DNA of 55,912 nt from Bordetella parapertussis (GTDB lineage: Bacteria > Pseudomonadota > Gammaproteobacteria > Burkholderiales > Burkholderiaceae_C): contig CAMATW010000015.1 in NCBI GenBank assembly GCA_945861305.1, positions 1-55,912 on the forward strand, written 5' to 3'. Shown one piece after another: positions 1 to 8,164 of the stretch (position 1 is its first letter; each line of letters starts with the position of its first letter). Both the position numbers and the translations under genes were made by a program. The notes under the pieces were generated by a model. That model was not told the origin of the DNA. It searched no databases and worked only from the letters and a program-made list of their open reading frames with translations.

Positions 1-266
1 TCTTTCAAGCCAAGGCTGTGGCCCAAATACAGCAGGTCACGCGAGAACGCATGGCGCACCTCTGTAATGGCTTGCCCACCCCAGCGCACCTCGCCGCTGG
101 CCGTAGGCGCCAAACCACACACCATGCGCAGCAAACTGGTTTTGCCCGAACCGTTGTCGCCTTCGATCTGCATGGCTTGGCCTGGGTTCAAGGTGAAGCT
201 TTGCGGCGCAAACAAGGGGCGACCGCCGCGCTCGCAACTGAGGGCAATGGCTTGGAGCTGGCTCAT
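1..266 (-). CDS. ccmA: Heme exporter ATP-binding protein CcmA (3' end beyond window)
   Basis: Only the N-terminal 88 residues are visible, starting at an ATG read leftward from 266. CcmA is the ATPase of the CcmABCDE system for cytochrome c maturation at the inner membrane. The visible part starts MSQLQAIALSCERGG, has a Walker A loop (GDNGSGKTSLLR) near residues 39-50, and ends in a YLGHSLGLK stretch that closely resembles the CcmA family just before its switch region. Its ATG overlaps the stop of the upstream FemAB-like gene by 4 bases, so the two are probably translationally coupled. The family call is good but rests on a partial protein; other small ABC ATPases are possible. Confidence 0.8.
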   Translation of the reverse strand, partial: MSQLQAIALSCERGGRPLFAPQSFTLNPGQAMQIEGDNGSGKTSLLRMVCGLAPTASGEVRWGGQAITEVRHAFSRDLLYLGHSLGLK

Positions 267-1186
267 GCCCAAAACGTGCCCGCCATGGTCAACACCTTGG
301 CACCGGTGCTGATCTTGAACCGCGCAACGCCGGCACTTCGACCCGTGTTGATGCCGCCCATGTCCAATGATCGAATACCACGTTCTTTCAAGGCCTCCAT
401 GCCTTTGTAAAGCAACAGGTTGTGCGCATGGGCATCACGCCCTGCATCGCTGGTCCAACCGATTTGGTAGGTGGCGGCTTGGCCGTGCAACAAAAACATC
501 ATGCCTGCCACGCGGTCGCGTCCGATGTCAGCTCGCAAGGTCAAGACGTTGTAACCAGGTTGTTTGCGCGAGGCAATATAAGCATCGACAAAATGCAGGG
601 GCATGCCTTGAAAACCTCGGTTATCGCGCTGCTGTTGTTCGGCGTCCATCAGCCAGCGGTACTGGCCCAGATTGGTCCCGACACGGTGCACCGTCAATTC
701 AGACTTTTCAGCGCTGACCAAGGGTTGGCGAAAGCGTTTGTCAAAGCCCGCCCTAAGGTCTTCCATCGAGGGCGTGAGGTCTAAAAGCGCGGTGGAGTAA
801 CCGGTCATGACACGCTTCAAGGGCGACAGGCCCAAGTCTTCGCCGCTGAGCTCGTTGGGGGTAACAAACAAAAACCGCAAGCCTTTCACCGGCAAGTTTT
901 GGCGCAGACTGCGGTAGGCGTGTGCTTTGTCTTTGCCGCTCAAGGGTGCCAGCCACAAAGGGCCTCGGGTACACAGCGCCACACCGCCGAAGTTGCCAAA
1001 ACGTCGCACCACGCACTGGGCTAAGCCTACGGTTTTTCCCTCGGCTTGAATCGCAGCCCGAATGACGGTGCCGCCGCTGACCAACATGGTCGAGCCATAA
1101 GCCCAGTCTTGCTGCAAGGGACCCGCAGCTTGGGTGTGCGCCGCGTCCCACGCCTCGGTGTCTTGGGTGCCCCACTCGACCTTCAT
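263..1186 (-). CDS. FemAB/BioF2-like GNAT-fold acyltransferase
   Basis: A 307-residue protein with no signal peptide. The C-terminal half has the pattern of FemAB-related GNAT proteins: a RDNRGF stretch, then a hydrophobic core leading to LDMGGINTGRSAGVARFK and a closing GTGA-like segment (STGAK). The family transfers amino acids or acyl groups, for example in peptidoglycan bridge formation, but the substrate here cannot be read from the sequence. The stop overlaps the ccmA start (ATGA), which suggests co-expression with cytochrome c maturation genes. I see no catalytic residue that would settle the specificity. Confidence 0.7.
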   Translation of the reverse strand: MKVEWGTQDTEAWDAAHTQAAGPLQQDWAYGSTMLVSGGTVIRAAIQAEGKTVGLAQCVVRRFGNFGGVALCTRGPLWLAPLSGKDKAHAYRSLRQNLPVKGLRFLFVTPNELSGEDLGLSPLKRVMTGYSTALLDLTPSMEDLRAGFDKRFRQPLVSAEKSELTVHRVGTNLGQYRWLMDAEQQQRDNRGFQGMPLHFVDAYIASRKQPGYNVLTLRADIGRDRVAGMMFLLHGQAATYQIGWTSDAGRDAHAHNLLLYKGMEALKERGIRSLDMGGINTGRSAGVARFKISTGAKVLTMAGTFWA

Positions 1187-1218
1187 GCCGACACACCCGC
1201 TTTGGTTAACATGGATGC

Positions 1219-1416
1219 ATGTGGAGCAGATTTTTTAAACGCACCCCTGTGCAAACCGTGATGGGACACCGCCTGCCCGAGCCTCGCCTGACCTGGCAAG
1301 CCGCGCTGTGGATGGTGGTGTACTTGGGACTGCCGCTGTTGTTGCTGGGCACACTGATCGACCTGGCCATACAGCTGACCACCGGCATTTGCACCGGTTT
1401 GTGGTGTTTTTTCTAA
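1219..1416 (+). CDS. Small membrane protein of unknown function
   Basis: A 65-residue reading frame with a basic N-terminus (WSRFFKRTP), a LPEPRLTW motif, one strong membrane segment (roughly residues 31-52) and a cysteine near the end (CTGLWCFF). It lies in the divergent gap between the FemAB-like gene and the ABC exporter and reads in the same direction as the exporter. The layout of a charged start, a proline-rich turn and one TM helix looks like a genuine small inner-membrane protein, and I have an impression of similar proteins in Comamonadaceae, but no function is known to me. A weak stem with a T-run covers its end and could terminate transcription. Confidence 0.5.
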   Translation: MWSRFFKRTPVQTVMGHRLPEPRLTWQAALWMVVYLGLPLLLLGTLIDLAIQLTTGICTGLWCFF

Positions 1417-1478
1417 AGCGTAACCATTCATAAAGAGGGCATCTTAGCGGGTGCTACTGCCTTGTTTTTCAGGACTCC

Positions 1479-3242
1479 ATGAACCTCCCTTCCTCCCCCT
1501 CCCCCCAATCCCTCTCCGGCCTCTTGCCTTTTGTCAAACCCTATAAGGGTCGCGTTGCCATAGCGGGTCTTTTTTTGCTGCTGGCAGCAGGGGCCACCTT
1601 GGCGTTTCCGTGGGCTTTGAAACAGCTGATCGACCAAGGCCTGACAGGGCCAGGCAGCGCTGAGCGTTTGGCAGGACAGTTTGCGCAGTTGTTTGGCGTG
1701 GCAGCAGCTTTGGCACTTTTTTCAGCGGCGCGTTTTTACACCGTCACATGGTTGGGCGAGCGCATCACGGCGGACGTGCGCAATGCGGTGTATGGCCATG
1801 TACTGCAACAAAGCCCCGCGTTTTTCGAGACCACGCAGACCGGTGAGGTGCTGTCGCGCTTGTCCAACGACACAACCCTTGTGCAAACCGTTGTGGGTTC
1901 ATCCCTTTCCATGGGCCTGCGCAATTTGGTGATGGGCACCGGTGCTTTGCTGATGCTGGTCTACAACCACCCCATGTTGATGGTGCAAGTCATTGGCTTG
2001 TTGGTATTGGTAGTGTGGCCAAGCGTGACCTTGGGCCGACGTGTTCGCAAACTCTCCCGCGCCAGCCAAGACCGCGTGGCCGACGCCAGTGCCTTGGCCG
2101 CTGAGGTGTTGAACGCCATCCCCGTGGTGCAAAGCTATACCGCAGAAACACGCGAAGCCACGCGCTTTGTGGACTCCACCGAAAAAGCTGTGAAAACATC
2201 GCTGCGCCGCGCCTTGGCGCGTTCCGTCTTGGTGGGCTTCATCATTTTGGCCAGCAGTGCAGCGCTGTTGTGGGGCTTGTACCAAGGCACGCTGGCAGTA
2301 CGTGACGGCAGCATGAGCGCGGGTGAACTCGGACAAACCGTGGTCTTTGTGATTTTGTTGGCCAGTGCGTTTGCGGTGCTTGGCGAGGTCTATGGCGACT
2401 TGCTTCGCGCTGCTGGTGCTACCGAGCGACTGATGGAGTTGCTGGGTACAAGGTCTGTGATCAGTTCGCCCTCAAGGCCTTTGCAAGCCGCTTGGCCAGA
2501 GCGCGGTTCTTCCTTGTCATTGCAAGACTTGGATTTTCATTACCCTTCAAGGCCGCAAACCTTGGCCTTGGCGGGTCTGAGCGGCGATATTCATGCCGGC
2601 CAAACTGTGGCGGTGGTGGGCCCCAGCGGTGCGGGCAAAACCACGTTGTTTGGATTGCTGCTGCGCTTTTACGATCCGCAAGCGGGGCGCATCGTGCTGG
2701 ATGGGGTGCCCATCAATGAGATGGATTTACACGACTTGCGTGAACGCATAGGCATCGTGCCGCAAGAACCGGTGATTTTTTCAGGTTCAGCCATGGACAA
2801 CATCCGCTATGGCCAACCCACAGCCACAGACGCAGAGGTGCTAGCAGCTGCCAAAGCCGCGTTTGCCGATGAGTTCATTGTGCAACTCCCTCAAGGCTAC
2901 GAAACCTTCTTGGGCGAAAAAGGCGTTCGCTTATCCGGCGGTCAGCGCCAGCGCATCGCGATTGCCCGCGCCATGCTGAAAAACCCCCCGCTCTTGTTGC
3001 TGGACGAAGCCACCAGTGCGCTTGACGCGCACAGCGAACGCATGGTGCAAGCCGCGCTGGAAACCGCCATGCAAGGGCGCACCACCTTGGTCATTGCCCA
3101 CCGACTTGCCACCGTTCAAAAAGCCGATGTCATCTGGGTGCTGGACCATGGCCGCATGGTGGAACAAGGCACGCATACCGAGTTGGTGGCCAAGGGTGGT
3201 TTGTATGCGAGCTTGGCAGCCTTGCAGTTCAGCAACGCCTGA
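1479..3242 (+). CDS. MsbA-like ABC exporter (fused permease and ATPase)
   Basis: A 587-residue half-transporter of the ABCB/MsbA type. The N-terminal ~320 residues form a six-helix membrane domain and the rest is the nucleotide-binding domain: Walker A GPSGAGKTT near residue 380, signature LSGGQRQR near 484, Walker B LLLLDEATSALD near 503, then the switch histidine in VIAHRL. The length matches lipid A or multidrug exporters (about 580-600). It probably works as a homodimer in the inner membrane. No neighbouring lipid A kinase gene (lpxK) is present to support msbA itself, so lipid A export is only one possibility. The N-terminus is Ser/Pro-rich. Confidence 0.85.
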   Translation: MNLPSSPSPQSLSGLLPFVKPYKGRVAIAGLFLLLAAGATLAFPWALKQLIDQGLTGPGSAERLAGQFAQLFGVAAALALFSAARFYTVTWLGERITADVRNAVYGHVLQQSPAFFETTQTGEVLSRLSNDTTLVQTVVGSSLSMGLRNLVMGTGALLMLVYNHPMLMVQVIGLLVLVVWPSVTLGRRVRKLSRASQDRVADASALAAEVLNAIPVVQSYTAETREATRFVDSTEKAVKTSLRRALARSVLVGFIILASSAALLWGLYQGTLAVRDGSMSAGELGQTVVFVILLASAFAVLGEVYGDLLRAAGATERLMELLGTRSVISSPSRPLQAAWPERGSSLSLQDLDFHYPSRPQTLALAGLSGDIHAGQTVAVVGPSGAGKTTLFGLLLRFYDPQAGRIVLDGVPINEMDLHDLRERIGIVPQEPVIFSGSAMDNIRYGQPTATDAEVLAAAKAAFADEFIVQLPQGYETFLGEKGVRLSGGQRQRIAIARAMLKNPPLLLLDEATSALDAHSERMVQAALETAMQGRTTLVIAHRLATVQKADVIWVLDHGRMVEQGTHTELVAKGGLYASLAALQFSNA

Positions 3243-3247
3243 TCCAT

Positions 3248-3293
3248 GTCATTGCAAAACCTTTTGTCATTGCGAACACCTTGAAGCAATCTG
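3248..3293 (+). repeat. Dispersed GTCATTGC...GAAGCAATCTG repeat, copy 1
   Basis: The segment has GTCATTGCA, then 18 bases further on GTCATTGCGAA, and closes with TGAAGCAATCTG, whose GCAAT pairs with the ATTGC of the second unit. The same arrangement recurs at 11847-11896. Elements with a TCATTGCGA...GAAGCAATC pattern are known as dispersed intergenic repeats in several bacteria. This copy lies directly after the ABC exporter stop and covers the apparent start codon of the following MFS gene. Confidence 0.7.
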
Positions 3294-4507
3294 AAGCCTC
3301 CCCCAGCGCCATCGACTCGCCCCAAGCAGCTTGGCGATTGCTTACCACCTTGCTGTTGATGCTCTTGGGCAACAGCGGTATGTATGTGGTGTCTGTGGTG
3401 TTGCCTGAGGTACAAGCAGAGTTTGCGGTCAGCCGCGCTGATGCTTCCATCCCCTACACCTTAAGCATGTTGGGCTTTGGCATTGGCGGCATGTGGATGG
3501 GCCGCTGGGCAGACCGCTTTGGCATTGCGCGGGTGGCAGCCTTGGGCGCTGTGGGCGTTGCCAGTGGATTTGTGTTGGCAGGCGTGTCGGGTGGCATCGT
3601 GGGCTTTGCCTTGGCGCAAGGCTTGTTGGGCTTGCTGGGCATCGCATCTACGTTTGCACCCTTGTTGGCAGACACCGCGCAGTGGTGGAACAAACGCCGT
3701 GGCATCGCGGTGGCGGTGTGCGCCAGTGGCAACTATTTGGCCGGCACTTTGTGGCCACCGATTGCACAATGGGGTGTGACCCAAGTGGGCTGGCGCACCA
3801 CCTATCTATGTATAGGCTTGTTTTGCGGCATAGGCATGGCCTTGCTGTCTTTGCGTATGCGCACCAAGCCTCCAACAGCCCAAGCGCCCACGGTCAACAA
3901 ACACGGCGTAGTGGCGTCGGACCGGCCCTTTGGTTTGTCTGTCACGCAAGCGCAATGGCTCTTGAGTGTGGCGGGTGTAGGTTGTTGCGTGGCCATGGCC
4001 ATGCCGCAAGTCCATATCGTGGCCTATTGCAGCGACTTGGGGTTCGGTGCTGCGCGGGGTGCCGAAATGCTGTCGCTGATGTTGGCCTGCGGCATCGTCA
4101 GCCGCTTGGTGTCGGGCGTCATTTGCGACCGCATTGGCGGCATTCGCACTCTGTTGCTGGGCTCAGGCTTGCAAGGCATTGCGCTGATGATGTTCTTGCC
4201 CTTCGATGGCTTGGTGCCGCTGTACCTGGTGTCGGCCATGTTCGGTTTGTTCCAAGGCGGCATCGTGCCGTCTTACGCCATCATCGTGCGCGAGCATTTC
4301 CCCGCCCAAGAAGCTGGAACGCGCACCGGCACCATCATCATGGCGACCTTGGTGGGCATGGCGCTGGGCGGCTGGTTGTCGGGCAAGATTTTTGATGTCA
4401 CCGGCTCTTACCACGCAGCCTTTATCAACGGCATTGCGTGGAATGCACTGAACTTTGGCATTGTGTGGTGGCTTTACAGACGCTACCAAAGGCATCAAGG
4501 TTTGTAG
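3281..4507 (+). CDS. MFS transporter
   Basis: A major facilitator superfamily permease of up to 408 residues with about 12 hydrophobic helices. It carries the family's loop 2-3 motif as GIGGMWMGRWADRFG and the repeated-half equivalent as RLVSGVICDRIGG. The pattern fits the monocarboxylate/oxalate-formate-like group, but the substrate is unknown. The start is uncertain: the TTG at 3281 lies inside a dispersed repeat, has no clear Shine-Dalgarno sequence, and no ATG occurs before the first helix. The 3' end overlaps the convergent methyltransferase by 13 bases. Confidence 0.85.
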   Translation: MKQSEASPSAIDSPQAAWRLLTTLLLMLLGNSGMYVVSVVLPEVQAEFAVSRADASIPYTLSMLGFGIGGMWMGRWADRFGIARVAALGAVGVASGFVLAGVSGGIVGFALAQGLLGLLGIASTFAPLLADTAQWWNKRRGIAVAVCASGNYLAGTLWPPIAQWGVTQVGWRTTYLCIGLFCGIGMALLSLRMRTKPPTAQAPTVNKHGVVASDRPFGLSVTQAQWLLSVAGVGCCVAMAMPQVHIVAYCSDLGFGAARGAEMLSLMLACGIVSRLVSGVICDRIGGIRTLLLGSGLQGIALMMFLPFDGLVPLYLVSAMFGLFQGGIVPSYAIIVREHFPAQEAGTRTGTIIMATLVGMALGGWLSGKIFDVTGSYHAAFINGIAWNALNFGIVWWLYRRYQRHQGL

Positions 4508-5292
4508 GCAGTGAACACATAGCGGTTGAGGCTAAAGAAATAGCCGCTGGCCTCTTCCATGCTGCTGATGTCGGCTTGCCAATCGACCACCAGCTGCGGA
4601 CCGTAGTCAGGCAGACCGCCGACAAAGGACGCGATAAAGCCCATCATGCCGCCGCTGAACGAGTTGGGGCTGAAACTGAGATTGATCAAGGGAATGGTGT
4701 TGACCTGCACTTGCGCAAAACCCGCACCTTGCAAGCGTTGCACCAAGCTGCGTGGCAACTGTGGATGCGGAATATGCTGGCTCCAGCCCTGCATCACTCG
4801 GCGCATACGTGCTTCGTCTCGACACGCCCAGACACAAGACTCCCAGTCGGTGTCGACCAGCAAGATCTGAGCGCCGCTTTTCATTACCCGCGCCAACTCA
4901 AGAAACGCAGCGTCCAAGTCGGCGACATATTCATAGACCTGTGTGGCCAGCGCGACATCAAACGCACCATCGGCAAACGGCATATGCAACACATCGGCTT
5001 GGTGAAAAGCCACTTGCTTTGCGTCTTCACAGCGATGAGCCGCCAACTGCAACATGGGCGCCGCGATATCGATGGCATCCACACGCCCTTGCTCGCCCAC
5101 CGCTTGCGACAGCGCTAAAGAAGTCAGGCCTGGGCCACACCCAATGTCCAAAGCCTGCATGCCAGGTTTGACATGGAGCAACTGGAAAATTTGCTCGCGT
5201 TGCTGCACCACATCGGGTGTGAGGTAGATGTTTTCCAAACGCTTGGCACCGGCTTGGTCAAATTGCGCCAAGGTGCTGTCTTTGTCAATCAT
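4495..5292 (-). CDS. Class I SAM-dependent methyltransferase
   Basis: A 265-residue protein with the SAM-binding glycine motif LDIGCGPG near residues 47-54, an acidic residue after beta 2 (DAIDIA) and a DVLHMPFADGAFD segment typical of UbiE/arsM-like methyltransferases. The substrate is unknown. I chose the ATG at 5292 (MIDKDST) because a CTGGAG ribosome site lies about 8 bases upstream; a longer frame to 5427 begins with low-quality, Gly/His-rich sequence that looks untranslated. It converges on the MFS gene. Confidence 0.75.
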   Translation of the reverse strand: MIDKDSTLAQFDQAGAKRLENIYLTPDVVQQREQIFQLLHVKPGMQALDIGCGPGLTSLALSQAVGEQGRVDAIDIAAPMLQLAAHRCEDAKQVAFHQADVLHMPFADGAFDVALATQVYEYVADLDAAFLELARVMKSGAQILLVDTDWESCVWACRDEARMRRVMQGWSQHIPHPQLPRSLVQRLQGAGFAQVQVNTIPLINLSFSPNSFSGGMMGFIASFVGGLPDYGPQLVVDWQADISSMEEASGYFFSLNRYVFTAYKP

Positions 5293-5479
5293 GCATTGGA
5301 CTCCAGGTGTAGCTCTCACAGCCAGAGTGAGCGCGATTGATCTTAGCCCTAGCCCATGCAACTCGACGTCCCCATCCATGAAACCGAGGTCAACACCGCG
5401 ACCGTGACGATGGCCGCCGAGGCGCATGGTGGGGAAGCTTGGCGCATTGCCAAGGGTTGTGGGTGGATATGAGTCAGGT
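5293..5479. other. Intergenic region with one short open frame
   Basis: This 187-base gap separates boxA's 3' end from the methyltransferase start. On the plus strand it holds a 38-codon frame (5356-5472, MQLDVPIHETEVNTATVTMA..., ending KGCGWI) with no ribosome site. I do not recognise it; it could be a gene remnant or chance. No clear terminator is seen after boxA. Confidence 0.3.
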
Positions 5480-6676
5480 TCAGTAAGTCTCTAACTGCAA
5501 CCGACCCTCATGTTTCAAAGTAGCAGCAACCGTTGCCCAGTCCAAACCTGCGCCCACGGCGATGTCTTGCAAAGCCAGTAACACACCCTCTTCCATGGCT
5601 TTCAAGCCGCAGACATAAAAATGGGTTTGCGGGTCTTGCAGCAAGGCCGCCAGTTGCGGTGCAGCATCCCTCATGGCGTCTTGCACATAGCGCTTAGGCT
5701 GACCGGGGGTGCGTGAATACGCGAAGTGGATATCGATGAAGTCTTTGGGTAGTTTTTGCAAGGGGCCAAAGTAGGGCAACTCTTGCTGGGTGCGAGCGCC
5801 AAAAAACAGCACCAACTTGCCACCCTCATAGCTGCCGCTGGCTTTCAAGCGACGTCGCCACTCGGTCATGCCGCGCATGGGCGCGCTGCCGGTGCCGGTG
5901 CAAATCATCACGATATGGCTGCCTGCATGGTTGGGCATCAAAAAGCTGCTGCCAAAGGGGCCGATCACCTGCACGGTGTCGCCGGTTTTCAGGTCGCACA
6001 AATGGTTGGACGCCACGCCTTTGACGGGCTGGCCTTGGTGGTCTTGCACCACGCGTTTCACCGTGAGCGACAGGTTGTTGTAACCCGCACGCTCGCCGTT
6101 GCGTGGGCTGGCCACTGAATACTGACGTGCATGATGCGGCTTGCCATGTGCGTCCAAGCCCGGGGCGATGATGCCAATCGACTGCCCTTCCAACACGGGA
6201 AAGGGCAGGCTGCCAAAGTCCAGCACGATGTGGTGGGTTTCGTTGTCGGTGCCGGCCTCGTTGACCTGCATATTGCCCACCACCTTGGCGCTGATGGGCG
6301 ACTTGGGGCCGTACAAATTTGTCGAGGGTTGCGCGGCAGAGCGCGGCGGCACATTGACTTCTGGGGTTGGCAAAAGCGCGGCAGCCTCGCCTTGCCACTC
6401 GACCTGCGACTGCGGCGCAGGCAATTCGTCCCAGGTCAGTTGCTCGGCCACTGTGAAGGCTTTGCTGCGCAGCACCGGCAACCAATGGTCGATGGAGCCC
6501 GTGGGACACGGTGGCACACAGGCCATGCAGTGGTTGCAAATGTCTGCGTCCACCACATAGTTGCGGCTGTCGTGGGTGACCGCACCCACGGGGCAGGTGG
6601 CCTCGCAGGTGTTGCAGCGGATGCACACCTCGGGGTCGATCACATGCTGCTGCAGCAGCTCGGCCGTCTCGCTCAT
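5480..6676 (-). CDS. boxA: Benzoyl-CoA 2,3-epoxidase reductase subunit BoxA
   Basis: A 398-residue NADPH-dependent reductase that passes electrons to the BoxB oxygenase during aerobic benzoyl-CoA degradation. The N-terminus carries two 4Fe-4S ferredoxin motifs, with cysteines at 18, 21, 24, 28 and at 47, 50, 53, 57. From about residue 130 it is a ferredoxin-NADP reductase-type domain with the flavin-binding RQYSVASPR motif and the nucleotide-binding [13 protein letters not shown]. Size and domain order match known BoxA. It follows boxB after 9 bases, so the two are co-transcribed. Confidence 0.95.
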   Translation of the reverse strand: MSETAELLQQHVIDPEVCIRCNTCEATCPVGAVTHDSRNYVVDADICNHCMACVPPCPTGSIDHWLPVLRSKAFTVAEQLTWDELPAPQSQVEWQGEAAALLPTPEVNVPPRSAAQPSTNLYGPKSPISAKVVGNMQVNEAGTDNETHHIVLDFGSLPFPVLEGQSIGIIAPGLDAHGKPHHARQYSVASPRNGERAGYNNLSLTVKRVVQDHQGQPVKGVASNHLCDLKTGDTVQVIGPFGSSFLMPNHAGSHIVMICTGTGSAPMRGMTEWRRRLKASGSYEGGKLVLFFGARTQQELPYFGPLQKLPKDFIDIHFAYSRTPGQPKRYVQDAMRDAAPQLAALLQDPQTHFYVCGLKAMEEGVLLALQDIAVGAGLDWATVAATLKHEGRLQLETY

Positions 6677-6685
6677 GGCTGAACT

Positions 6686-8113
6686 TTAATTGAAGCGCAC
6701 GTACTCGAAGTCCACCGGCTGGCGGTTGATACCGATGGCCGGCGGGGCGATCCAGTTGGCAAACTTGCCAGGCTCGACCACACGGCCCATCAGGCTTTGC
6801 ACAAAAGCACGGTCCTCCAAGGTGGGCAGCCATTCGCCGACCTTGGCATTCCATTCGCTTTCCGACACCACTCGGCCATCGGGCGAAATTTTGGCACCCG
6901 ACAAAGCACCGATGTTGCGGTGGAACGCTTTGTGCGGCACGCTCAGGCGGTGCGGCAAAGCGGCTTTGTCGATGACGCGGTTCCAACGCTCCACACCACC
7001 GACCGAGTCTTTGATGAAGTCGTCGCGCAGCACTTCGTTGAGTGCGTTGAGCATGGGCACTTCTTTTTCTTGCAACTGGCCGTTGACCACGTTGAGTACC
7101 TTGTAGGTTTGACCGCGCAACACATGGTCGTCATCGCGCTTGGTTTCTTCATAGCGGCCTTTGATGCCGGTGGAATAAAACGTGGCGGCGTTGCTGGACT
7201 CGTCAGCGCCAAACAAATCGATGGTGACGCTGAAATGGAAATTCAAATAACGTTGCAAAGTGGGCAAGTCGATCACGCCTGCAGCCCGCAGCAGCCCCAC
7301 GTCGTCGGTTTTCAGTTCATTCATCTTGGCGCAAGTGCGTTGGATGATGCGGCTGATGCCGGACTCACCCACAAACATGTGGTGCGCCTCTTCGGTCAGC
7401 ATGAACTTGGTGGTGCGTGCCAGTGGGTCGAAACTGCTTTCAGCCAAAGCGCAAAGTTGGAACTTGCCGTCGCGGTCAGTGAAGTAGGTGAACATAAAGA
7501 AGCTCAACCAATCGGGCGTTTGCTCGTTGAAGGCTTGCAAGATGCGCGGGTTGTCTTCTTGGCCGCTGCGGCGCTCCAATAGCGCTTCGGCTTCTTCGCG
7601 GCCATCGCGGCCAAAATGTTTGTGCAGCAAATACACCATGGCCCACAGGTGGCGGCCTTCTTCCACATTGATCTGGAACAGGTTGCGCAAGTCGTACATG
7701 CTGGGCGCGGTGAGGCCCAAATGGCGTTGCTGCTCCACAGAGGCTGGCTCGGTGTCACCTTGCGTCACGATGATGCGGCGCAAATTCGCGCGGTGCTCGC
7801 CAGGCACGTCTTGCCAAGCGGCCTCGCCTTTGTGGTCACCAAAATGGATTTTTCGGTCGGCCTCGCCTTGGTTCAAAAAGATGCCCCAGCGGTAGTCGCG
7901 CATCTTCACATGGCCAAACTGCGCCCAGCCTTGCGGGTCCACGCTGACCGCGGTGCGCAAATACACATCGCTGTCGGTCGTGCCTTCGGGGCCCATGTCA
8001 TCCCACCAGTTGATGAAGTTGGGCTGCCATTGTTCCAAGGCGCGTTGCAAGGTGCGGTCGCCGCCGAGGTCGACGTTGTTGGGGATTTTTTCGCTGTAGT
8101 TGATGCTGGACAT
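6686..8113 (-). CDS. boxB: Benzoyl-CoA 2,3-epoxidase oxygenase subunit BoxB
   Basis: A 475-residue soluble class I diiron oxygenase that epoxidises the ring of benzoyl-CoA. Candidate iron ligands are visible: E122, E152xxH155, D213 and E242xxH245, offset by two from the numbering I recall for the characterised enzyme. The start at 8113 (MSSINYSEK) has AAAGGA about 7 bases upstream; a longer frame to 8266 runs through the boxC/boxB gap and starts with an Arg-rich stretch, so I rejected it. The gene lies between boxC and boxA in one operon. Confidence 0.96.
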   Translation of the reverse strand: MSSINYSEKIPNNVDLGGDRTLQRALEQWQPNFINWWDDMGPEGTTDSDVYLRTAVSVDPQGWAQFGHVKMRDYRWGIFLNQGEADRKIHFGDHKGEAAWQDVPGEHRANLRRIIVTQGDTEPASVEQQRHLGLTAPSMYDLRNLFQINVEEGRHLWAMVYLLHKHFGRDGREEAEALLERRSGQEDNPRILQAFNEQTPDWLSFFMFTYFTDRDGKFQLCALAESSFDPLARTTKFMLTEEAHHMFVGESGISRIIQRTCAKMNELKTDDVGLLRAAGVIDLPTLQRYLNFHFSVTIDLFGADESSNAATFYSTGIKGRYEETKRDDDHVLRGQTYKVLNVVNGQLQEKEVPMLNALNEVLRDDFIKDSVGGVERWNRVIDKAALPHRLSVPHKAFHRNIGALSGAKISPDGRVVSESEWNAKVGEWLPTLEDRAFVQSLMGRVVEPGKFANWIAPPAIGINRQPVDFEYVRFN

Positions 8114-8139
8114 TGTTTTTCCTTTGGTTGCGGAGGAAA

Positions 8140-8164
8140 TTAATTGGAATCTGACCCCAATTAA
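8140..8164 (-). other. Hairpin between boxC and boxB
   Basis: TTAATTGG and CCAATTAA form a perfect 8-bp inverted repeat around a 9-base loop, and the boxC stop codon lies in one arm. There is no T-run, so it is unlikely to terminate transcription. It could mark an mRNA processing or stability site between the two cistrons. Confidence 0.4.

Noticed and set aside
3493..4395. A 300-codon open frame on the plus strand
   Set aside because: It is a shifted reading of the MFS transporter, rich in Arg, His and Gly, with no domain pattern.
5293..5427. An N-terminal extension of the methyltransferase
   Set aside because: The ATG at 5292 has a good ribosome site, and the extension looks like untranslated sequence.
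5826..6986. A 386-codon minus-strand frame spanning boxA and boxB
   Set aside because: It is out of frame with two well-supported enzymes and has the Arg/Ala-rich composition of a shadow.
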